A model generated the notes under the pieces. The model saw only the letters and a list, made by a program, of their open reading frames with translations. It had not been told where the DNA came from and did no database searches. From contig CM053332.1 of NCBI GenBank assembly GCA_028583605.1, positions 15,792,267-15,856,266 of the forward strand: a DNA stretch of 64,000 nucleotides, in the 5' to 3' direction. The stretch comes from Dastarcus helophoroides (lineage: Eukaryota > Arthropoda > Insecta > Coleoptera > Bothrideridae). The position numbers were made by a program, and so were the translations under genes. Below, one piece after another: positions 54,755 through 64,000 of this stretch (position 1 is its first letter; the number at the start of each line of letters is the position of its first letter).

Positions 54755-55177
54755 TTTAAACGCCTTTTTCTCGGAAACGGTTACTTTTAGCGACTTTGAC
54801 AAAGAGTACCTTTTTTGTATAAAAAATGTTGCTTTTTACGACTATGCCACTTTTGTGTCGAAATATTGCAATACAAAAAAGTGACGGCAAAAAATAATCG
54901 CGGGCAACCCCCTACACATCACGCTAATGCTTATTTAAAAAATATGTTACATGAGAATATGCCTAATCCGATTCTTTAGCTGCTTGCCCAATTTCATGAC
55001 TTTGCTACTAACCGTTAACTTTTTGTAGTAAAAAAACCACTTTAGGGGCGCCATCTTTAAATGGTCATATCTCCGTTAGGAGGCAATTTAAAGAAAAAAA
55101 TGTATTTCAACATTTTTCATATTTTAATGTGTAGAATATGCTCCTGAAGTAGCGGCCCGGACTTTTGTAACACCCTG
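54755..55177 (-). repeat. right TIR, 423 bp
   Basis: Complement of the left TIR. Ends ACTTTTGTAACACCCTG before the TA duplication. Confidence 0.92.
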
Positions 55178-55179
55178 TA

Positions 55180-56320
55180 TATTAGTTATTCGTTTGACTG
55201 TTATGCCAATACATGATCACAGATTTATGTTAATGTGAGCCCCCATTCAAGGATTTTATTAAAGGTCTATCTAGAAGATCAATGAACAGTAAACTGAGAA
55301 ACTTTTAGAGAAGTTTCTTTTTTCTGAAACGTTTAGTATTTTGGTATTTTTCGAAATCTGAAGCTGGGATTTCAAATTTTGAATTTTTTCAATAAATTTA
55401 GACTTCAAATATTCAAATTTTAACTCAACTGTCGAATTTGTTCCTAGTATTAAATCGATAATTACAAATGAAGCGTAACTCCAAATGAAGACCCAAAAAA
55501 TATTCAATTAAACGATTACTCAAAGGTATTCAGATTCAAATAAAAATTAGTAATTCTCTTAAATGTATTAACTAAAAATGAGTAATCAAGTCGACGAACA
55601 TTCGAAAAGACGTGTGGGTAAACGTATTCGATTTATAACTCTATAAATATCCATCGACAATGGAAATGTCTATTCCATTACATGATTTATATTTGGTATC
55701 ACGAATAAAACGAAAAATAATCATTACTAAGATATTATGAATTAAACATGATGTCGTAGGATAAGACATCGAGACTTCTTGACCCTTCGATCAGACAATT
55801 GAATTAATACGTTCCGGGGAGGGTCAGATAACTTCGAAAGTACGTAGTTTTCCATAAAATAATAATAAATAAAATTCGTAAGCGGCCACCTATGTAAAAA
55901 GCACATTTTATTTGCCATAAAAGTTGACCATAACTACAGAATTTTCTCAAATTTCATCGACAACACTTAACTGTAGATTCAGGAGAAATGTGCGATTTGT
56001 TTCCTGTTTATTGTAAACGACTACGATTTGTCACATTTTTAAGTAAAAAATAACGATATCTTAATTTTCTAGCACTTGTGACTCAGGTGTACACGATTTT
56101 ATTCTGCTATAAATTGCAATGCAGTTAGGCCTCATCAATGTTGCTTAAACAACAGCAGTCACGCGTTATGAAGAACCAATATAAAATAAGCCGGTTAAAG
56201 CAAGCTTTGGCCACCAAATTGTTGCGTTCCCATTTCAATATTAGCACATGACCAGCATCAGAGTTTGAAGTGTGTGTTCTTCAAGGCTGTACTTTAAAAA
56301 ATATCTAGTGTTTAAAAATC
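55180..56320. other. no recognised gene
   Basis: Mixed to AT-rich sequence; nothing identifiable. Confidence 0.4.
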
Positions 56321-59300
56321 ACAACTTTATCAGTAATTTCAACATTTTTTTAAATTTTCATTTGTTTTTTCAATTCCAGACTTTTTCAAATTTCCAAATT
56401 CCTTTAAAAAACCTAATTTTTTGTAAATTTCATTTTTAACTAAACTTTAAATGTCGGCTTTTTTGAAAAATTTCGATTTTTTAAACTTTTTTTGAAACTT
56501 GCCATTTTTTTTGAAAACCTTTATTTTTTTTTAATTCAAAATTTATTGAAATTTCGAAATTTTTCCAAATTTTGACATTTGTTTTCAAACTTCCGCATTT
56601 ATTCCCAAAATTTTAACTTTTTTTTGAAAATGCATTTTAAAAATTTCGACCTTTTAAATTTATCCATTTTCCCAAATTTTGATTTTTTCGAAAATTTGAA
56701 ACTTTTTTCGAAATATTTTTTAATACATTTATCCAATTTTTCAATTTTTTTTAATTTTGACCTATTTTGGAAATCGATTTTTTTAATTTTTTGACCATTT
56801 GTCAATATTTTGATTTTTTAAATTTATTCCAATTTTTTTCAGAATTTCGACTGATTTTTTTTATAAAAATGTCAACATTTCTCAAAAATGTTCCTTACAA
56901 TTTCTAATTTTTTAAACATTTTTACCTTTTGGAACGATTTGGCTGTTTCGAAAATTGCGACATTTTTTGAAATACATCTATTTTTCAAATTGTTAAAAAC
57001 TTTTCCATATTTTTATTTATCAAAAATTTAGATTTTTCAAATTGTGTGGTGTTTTTAAAGACTCGATATTTAGACTTTTTTTACAATTAAATACGAAATT
57101 TTTTCAAAACTTCAATATTTTTAAAAATTGTGACTTTTTGAAAATTTTTACTGTTTATGAAAATCTCCATTCATAAAATTTTCGGATTTATTCAACATTT
57201 TACCATTTTTTGAACTTTCTGACTCTAAAATTTTGATTTTCAAAAATTTGGAATTTTTTGAGCATCTCTTTTTCGAATTAAAATTTTCCAAAAATTTCGA
57301 TATTTTTTAGAATTTGGACTTTTTTTGATTGTTGGTTTAGAATTGAATTTTCGACTTTTATTGAAAAAACTGAAATAAGCATCCATTTAAAGAAATTCAA
57401 AATCTTCCAAAAAAATCCAATTCTTAAAAATTAGATGAAATGTTGAATTTTTAACAAAGATCAAAAATTTCAAAAAAAGTCGAAATTCTAAGGAAAGTGA
57501 AATACTCAAAATTTCCAAAAAAAAGTTATAATTTTGAAAAATTTCGAAGCTTTGATAGTAAGTTAAAACTTCTAAAAAAAACCAACATCTTAAAAACTGG
57601 CCAAAATTTCAAAAGAAAGTTTAAATTTAAAAAAATACTCTGTAATTTAAAATATATTCGAAAGAGCCAAAAATTGCGGCATTTTTTGAAATACATCTAA
57701 TTTTCAAATTGTTAAAACATTTTCCATAATTTTATTTTTCAAAAATTTAGATTTTTTAAATTGTGTGGGGTTTTTCAAGACTCAATATTTAGATTTTTTT
57801 TGCAATTAAATAGAAAATTTTTTCAAAACTTCAAATTTTTGAAAATTGTAACTTTTTGAAAATTTTTACTGTTTATGAAAATCTTTATTTATAGAATTTT
57901 CGGATTTATTCAACATTTTACCACTTCTTGAATTTTCTGACTCTAAAATTTTGATTTTCAAAAATTTGGAATTTTTTGAGCATCTCTTCGAATTAAAATT
58001 TTCGACTCTGTCAAAATTTCGATATTTTTTAGAATTTGGACTTTTTTTGATTGTCAGTTTAAAATTGAATTTTCGACTTTTATTAAAAAAACTGAAATAA
58101 GCATCTATATAAAGAAATTCAAACTCTTCAAAAAAAGTCGAATTCTTAAAAATTAGTTGAAATATTGAATTTTTAACAAAGATCAAAAATTTCAAAAAAA
58201 GTCGACATTCTAAGAAAAATGAAAATTCTCCAAACAGTCAAAATTTCCAAAAAAAAGTTATAATTTTGAAAAATGTCAAAGCTTTGATAATAAATTAAAA
58301 TTTCCAAAAAAAAACCAACATCTTAAAAACTGGCCAAATTTTCAAAAAAAAAGTTAACATTTTAAAAAATACTCTGAAATTTAAAAAATATTCGAAATTC
58401 AGAAGGAATGTCGAGATTTAAAAAAAATGAAGAATTTTTACTAAGTCCTTAAAATCCAAATTTTCGAAAAACCAAAATTTCAAATAGTCAAAATTAGCAC
58501 ATTTTTTTGTTAGTTAAGACTCTGGAAAAAGATCAAAAAATTACAAATATTAAAGAGAAATTCAATTAAAAAAGAATAATTTCGATTTTTTTTTAAATTT
58601 TCAATTGTTTTTTCAATTCCGGACATTTTTCAAATTTCCAAATTCTTTTAGAAACCGTAATTTTTTGTAAATTCCATTTTTAACTAAATTTTAAATGTCG
58701 GCTTTTTTGAAAAATTTCGATTTTTTAAACTTTTTTTGAAACTTGCCATTTTTTTTGAAAACTTTTAATTTTTTAAAAATTGTAAATTTATTTATTGAAA
58801 TTTCGAAATTTTTCCAAATTTTGACATTTGTTTTCAAACTTCCGCATTTATTCCCAAAATTTTAACTTTTTTTAAAAAATGCATTTTAAAAATTTCGACC
58901 CTTTTTAAATTTATCCATTTTTCCAAATTTTGATTTTTTCGAGAATTTGAAACTTTTTTCGAAATATTTTTTAATACATTTATCCAATTTTTCAATTTTT
59001 TTTTAGTTTTGACCTACTTTGGAAGTCGTTTTTTTTTAGTTTTTTGACCATTTGTCAATATTTTTATTTTTTAAATTTATCCCAATGTTTTTCAGAATTT
59101 CGGCTTATTTTTTTTAAATTTAACTTTTTATAAAAAATGTCAACATTTTTCAAAAATGTTCCTTACAATTTCTACTTTTTTAAACATTTTTACTTTTTTG
59201 GAAAATTGGCTGTTTCAAAAATTGCGACATTTTTTGAAATACATCTATTATTCAAATTGTTAAAAAATCTTCCATATTTTTATTTTTCAAAAATTTAGAT

Positions 59301-59960
59301 TTTTTAAATTGTGTGGTGTTTTTAAAGACTCAACAATTAGACTTTTTTTACAATTAAATACGAAATTTTTTTAAACTTCAATATTTTTGAAAATTATGAA
59401 TTTTTGGAAATTTTTAGTGTTTATGAAAATCTCCATTTATAAAATTTTCGGATTTATTCAACATTTTACCACTTTTTGAACTTTCTGACTCTAAAATTTT
59501 GATTTTCAAAAATTTGGAATTTTTTGAGCATCTCTTTTTCGAATTAAAATTTTCGACTATTTGTCAAAATTTCGATATTTTTCAGAATTTGGACTTTTTT
59601 TGATTGTCAGTTTAGAATTGAATTTTCGACTTTTATTGAAAAAACTGAAATAAGCATATGGATGCTTTTTTTTAATTTCTTTAAATGGTTAAATATGGCT
59701 GCTTTTTTTGAATTTCTTTAAATGGTTAAAGAAATTAAAAATTTTCAAAAAAAGTCGAATTGTTAAAAATTAGTTGAAATGTTGAATTTTTAACAATCAT
59801 CACAAATTTCAAAAAAAGTCTAAATTCTAAGGAAAGTGAAAATTTTCCAAACAGTCAAAATTCCCAAAAAAAAAGTTATAATTTTGAAACATGTCGAAGC
59901 TTTGATAATAAGTTAAAATTTCCAAAAAAAAACCAACATCTTAAAAACTGGCCAAATTTT
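56320..59960. repeat. AT-rich large tandem repeats
   Basis: AATACATCTA plus TTTTCAAATTGTTAAAA recurs at 56971, 57690 and 59238. The segment 56340-56945 returns at about 58577-59215, and 56945-57650 returns at about 57672-58400 and 59217-59960. The arrangement is one full unit, one partial unit and one full unit. Translated frames here are low-complexity. Confidence 0.8.
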
Positions 59961-59974
59961 CAAAATTTTTCCTC

Positions 59975-60700
59975 TTTCCCTTCCTCTACTTCTTTCTCTT
60001 CCTTTTTCTCTTCCTCTTCCTTTTCCTCTTCCTTTTCCTCTTTCTCTTCCTTTTCCTCTTCCTCTTCCTCTTCCTCTTCCTCTTCCTCTTCCTCTTCCTC
60101 TTCCTCTTCCTCTTCCTCTTCTCTTCCTCTTCCTCTTCCTCTTCCTCTTCCTCTTCCTCTTCCTCTTCCTCTTCCTCTTCCTCTTCCTCTTCCTCTTCCT
60201 CTTCCTCTTCCTCTTCCTCTTCCTCTTCCTCTTCCTCTTCCTCTTCCTCTTCCTCTTCCTCTTCCTCTTCCTCTTCCTCTTCCTCTTCCTCTTCCTCTTC
60301 CTCTTCCTCTTCCTCTTCCTCTTCCTCTTCCTCTTCCTCTTCCTCTTCCTCTTCCTCTTCCTCTTCCTCTTCCTCTTCCTCTTCCTCTTCCTCTTCCTCT
60401 TCCTCTTCCTCTTCCTCTTCCTCTTCCTCTTCCTCTTCCTCTTCCTCTTCCTCTTCCTCTTCCTCTTCCTCTTCCTCTTCCTCTTCCTTTTCCTCTTACT
60501 CTTCCTCTTCCTTTACCTCTGTCTCTTCCTTTTTCTCTTTCTTTTCCTCTTTCTCTTCCTTTTCTTCTTCCCCCTTCTCTTTCTTCTCCTCTGTCTCTTT
60601 CTCTTCCTTTTTCTTTTCCTCTTCCTCTTCCTTTTCCTCTTCCTTTTCCTCTTTCTCTTTCTCTTCCTCTTATTCTTCTTCTTCTTCTGCTGCCGCTTCT
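59975..60700. repeat. TTCCTC hexanucleotide microsatellite
   Basis: Imperfect polypyrimidine edges surround a nearly pure TTCCTC array from about 60050 to 60490, broken once at 60120 (CTTCTCTTCC). All purines lie on the minus strand. A Lys/Arg-rich open frame on the minus strand is an artefact of the repeat. Confidence 0.95.
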
Positions 60701-60712
60701 TTTTCTTCTTCA

Positions 60713-60765
60713 TCCACAACAAAAGTTGTTCTAAGGCATTTCAATAGCCAAGCTATCGATGATCA
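60713..60765 (-). mobile_element. degenerate PLE-1 ribozyme region next to the microsatellite
   Basis: ACAACAAAAGTTGTTCTAAG, TTTCAATAGCCAAGCTATCG is a decayed minus-strand version of the AGAGCAACC / GAAAC / stem II block. Confidence 0.6.
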
Positions 60766-62575
60766 TTTGCAAAAACTTGAATAAATTTGTTTGATATTGA
60801 TCAACAATGTCAGTTTTGAACGCGTTAGGCAACTTTAAATACAGTGACGTGTATTATTCATTGCATACATTTTAGGTTGTTTTTAATGCATATTTTTACG
60901 TCCTTAGAGGCTGAATTTTGAAATCTAGTCTCTTAGAGCTCACCTACGTATTAGGGAGAACGCCTGTGTTAAATTTTATGCGCTTACACCCACCGGCATA
61001 GACTGTGCGTTGTCTATCAGTCAGTGCTTGAAGATTTATTAAGTTGATGATCAGACAATCAGATACATTATATCAAATACATCCAAATCCACCAGAATGC
61101 AGCCTATCAATCTTTCAAAAAAATAGTAATAAGGATTTGAACTGTTATTGATTAATAAACGTACCGAAATAGCAGCAATGCGCTGCAATTTAAACAGATG
61201 GAACTGGAAGCGTTTTATTAATAAATATTTCTGTTGATCAACACTTATTTGTTATACCTACTCTTACTTCTACCAAAAAAAATACTTTAATTAAGCCATT
61301 TTTTTTAAGCTAAATTCTGTTAAAAATCAAAAATCAGTTTGTCGTAGATACCGTGAAACTTCTCATCTTAGCAATCGGCAAAACTTGACACTATTTTTGA
61401 AAGAAGCGTCAGGTATTACATGACAGAGTGATACACTCTGAGGACATGAATCCTTTATTTTAACGACGCGGTGAGTCGTTCTAAAACTTTTGAATGATAT
61501 GACAATTACTTTAAACTTAAATTTCGCTAAGTCTTTTTTTAAATGATTTGTTCTCTTTTAATATAATTTTTTTTTCAAATTTCGAATTTAAACTGACTAT
61601 TTTCTCTTTTTTTCTAATGATTTCTTCTAAGGTTTACTAACGTTCCTTCTACTTTTACCTCAAGTTTTTGACTAGTTCAATGAAATCTTGATAAAATACT
61701 GGACCTGAAATATCGTGATTGTTTTTAAAGAAAAAATCTTGAAATTGTAACAATCGCTTCTTTTAGAGAGCGGTCCTGATGTAATATTCTGGAGGTGTTC
61801 AAAGGGCATTGAATATTAAACATTAATTTTTTTTCTTTCAAGGTTCAAAAGCACAGACATGTCTGCCTCTAGGGGAATATACTTCTTACTTACAACTGCT
61901 ATGAACAGTTGAGATATCCATTGAAACTTTCTGTTAGTCTTTTAAAATCTATATTTATTAAAGGAATGCCAATTTACTTAACTTCTTTAATAACTACAAT
62001 AGCAGTTCATTCATAATGAAATTGTGCCATTCATAATAAGGCAAAATTATTATGCACAAGTTGAGAACACATGCAGCCATTTATAAATTAGAAAAACGTG
62101 GAAAACCATTTTGTTTCAAGCAGTAAATAATGTATCGGTCATGCATAGCTTACATAAATAAATATGGTAAATTACAGTGGTACAAGTGAATGACAAAACA
62201 ATGACAAAACGGCAATCGCATGACGATTTATTAATATAATATAGACATGCACATCTAGGTAACATGATTTATCTGTATAATTTCAGTTCCGATTCTCATA
62301 AATGTTTTACGGCTAATTATTAGTAATTAGGCCAATTTAACCATCTAACCGGTGGTTATTCCGACCGCGAACGGTTACGGTAGCGTAATTTTTACTCTAA
62401 CGTGATGTTCGAGAAAAATTGATGATTTCAATTCTTCGGAAGACTTCTCCTTTGGTTCATCAATAATTCAGCCAAATTGATGAACGCCGCCATGCAAATT
62501 ATTCAATATTACATATTTAGGAAGGTACACCTATATAGCTACCATGCAGGGAATTTATTGTAAAAGTAACAAAAA
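60766..62575. other. no recognisable feature
   Basis: Mixed-composition DNA, possibly unique. I see no gene, RNA or repeat that I can support. Confidence 0.4.
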
Positions 62576-64000
62576 TGAAAGTTGTTTTGACATTTCAAAT
62601 TTAAATTAAAAAAGTCAATTTCAATTTTTTGAAAAATTAAAAGTATTTTTTTGTGATCTTTTTCTTAGATTTTCAGGTTCAAGATTTTGTTCTTAAATTT
62701 TTGAATATCGCTAATTTGTGATTTAGAGCTTAATATAAAAAATTTTAGATCAAAGTCAAATTTACGAGAATTTTAAAATTTCGAGAATAAATTCGACATC
62801 CAGACATCATTAGAGAGCAATTACAATTTTGATGTTTAAAAATTTAAACGTTTTTGAAACTCTAAACCTTCGATTTAAAGTCGAAGTTGACAATTTAGAA
62901 ACTGAACTTCTAAATTGGTATTTTTGTGGAATTTTTGACTTTTATATATTGGAACTAACTAGCCCGACGAACTTTTTATTAACTTATTATGAATTAAATT
63001 TTACATCAAAATATTTTATGAGCTCGCTCATAGTTGTGCGTCTCGCGAATCCTACACGAAACACTGCTAAAAACGAGCCATAATCAAAAGAGATACAGCG
63101 CCATCTACTGGAAACTGGCTACAAAACATTTACGGTTAGTGTAGATTGCGATAGGTTTCTGTCATGTTCCTGTTATGAATCAGAGGTGGCGCTCTGCATG
63201 AATTCTTTATAAAAAAATTTTCATGAGTTTTTTCGATATTTTGATAGTTATTCTGCTATTCCAGGCAGAGACAAATCCAACAAAGCAAAGATCACAAAAA
63301 TCCGACTAGCCTGGAATTATAAATGATGTAACTAGTACGACTTTATTTTAAATAAATAGATTTATAATCAGGACAATGCAATTTAAATATGATATTTAAA
63401 ATATGCAACATATTTTAAACTAGCTGATATGTCACCCGATCCCATTCACTATTTCACGACCACTACTTTATTTTAAGTAAATCGATTTTGTAAGCATCGC
63501 TTTTTTTTTAATTTCTGCCTTTTTAAATTTAGTCTTTTTCTAACATTTCGACTTTTTCCAAACTTTTGACTTTTAAAATTTCAACTATTTTCAAAGTTTC
63601 GACTTAAGATCCAAACTTTTTAAAAAAATTTGCCTATTTTGAAAACATCCACTTTACTGAAACTTTCGATTTTTTAAAATCTTATTCGACTTATCGAAAG
63701 TTCACTTTTTTGAAGAATTTGACTTTTTAAATATTTCAACTTTTTTCATTTAAGATTTCAACTTTTCTAAAAAATCAAAGTTTTTTTATGAATTTTTCTA
63801 TAATACCCATTTCGTTTCCAATTAAGATTTTTTTATTAAAATTTCGACATTTGCAAAACTTTCACTTTAAGATTTTTTCACACAGTTTGCAACGGACCAA
63901 AATTTCGACATTTTTTAAAATGTCACTTTTTGAAAATTTCGACTTTTTGAAAATTTTGACTTTATGATGATTTTTATTTTTTAAAATCCATTTCTTTCGA
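62576..64000. other. AT-mosaic with a short mixed stretch
   Basis: Degenerate AT words at 62576-62960 and 63480-64000. Between them, 63090-63200 has GCGCCATCTACTGG and GAGGTGGCGCTC, a partial inverse pair. No gene. Confidence 0.4.

Larger units (their letters stand above)
52943..55177. mobile_element. Tc1/mariner DD41D (rosa/Visitor-like) transposon, apparently intact
   Basis: 2235 bp with TA target duplications (52941-52942 and 55178-55179), 423-bp TIRs starting CAGGGTGTTACAAAAGTCCG, and one uninterrupted transposase gene. Long TIRs, a full-length frame and matching ends suggest a young, possibly mobile copy. Confidence 0.93.

Noticed and set aside
60513..60722. Lys/Arg-rich minus-strand open frame
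   Set aside because: Translation of the GAGGAA microsatellite strand; no start context or domain.
63090..63200. GCGCCATCTACTGG / GAGGTGGCGCTC inverse pair as a MITE
   Set aside because: Match too short and common in insect DNA; no termini or duplication.

Overview
The window is a transposon-dense, AT-rich piece of an arthropod, most likely insect, genome. The elements point there: a mariner with a D34D triad, a DD41D (rosa/Visitor-like) element, Jockey-like LINEs, Penelope-like elements (PLEs) and solo LTRs. I found no host protein gene, tRNA or rRNA that I could support. Between elements, much of the DNA is a degenerate mosaic of short words such as GAAATTTC and GACTTTTT. Species cannot be told from the sequence.

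Layout. 0-2 kb: a mariner pseudogene split by a solo LTR. 2.6-3 kb: a LINE reverse transcriptase scrap. 5-8 kb, 10.8-11.4 kb and 26.7-27.5 kb: PLE tails and a second, foldback retroelement family, both carrying hammerhead ribozyme motifs. 11.9-16.9 kb: four more solo LTRs. 17.4-18.6 kb: a near-perfect head-to-head pair of 5'-truncated PLE copies with GIY-YIG endonuclease frames. 22-26 kb: tandem arrays. 27-38 kb: kilobase-scale AT-rich repeats in opposite orientations around a solo LTR, a PLE tail and a LINE. 39.9-47 kb: a LINE graveyard with nested insertions and two odd internal tandem amplifications. 49-52.8 kb: a DNA transposon with about 700-bp terminal inverted repeats (TIRs) and a PIN/XPG-like plus CXC protein holding one in-frame TGA. 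52.9-55.2 kb: an apparently intact DD41D transposon with 423-bp TIRs. 56.3-60.7 kb: AT-rich tandem repeats and a long TTCCTC microsatellite. 60.8-64 kb: little that can be named.

The most interesting system is a set of three distinct hammerhead ribozyme families. Family 1 is the PLE-1 tail, family 2 is a PLE-like insertion at 40.2 kb, and family 3 is a foldback element with 11-14-bp target duplications and a fixed 3' end. All share one design: paired stem I, a CUGANGA core, stem II, GAA, then a loopless palindromic stem III (ACGCGU, ACGU or ACCGGU). A stem III without a loop can only form between two RNAs, so the motifs look like dimer-acting ribozymes. Small dimeric hammerhead variants are known from PLEs, but the foldback family and the three stem III solutions in one locus deserve testing.
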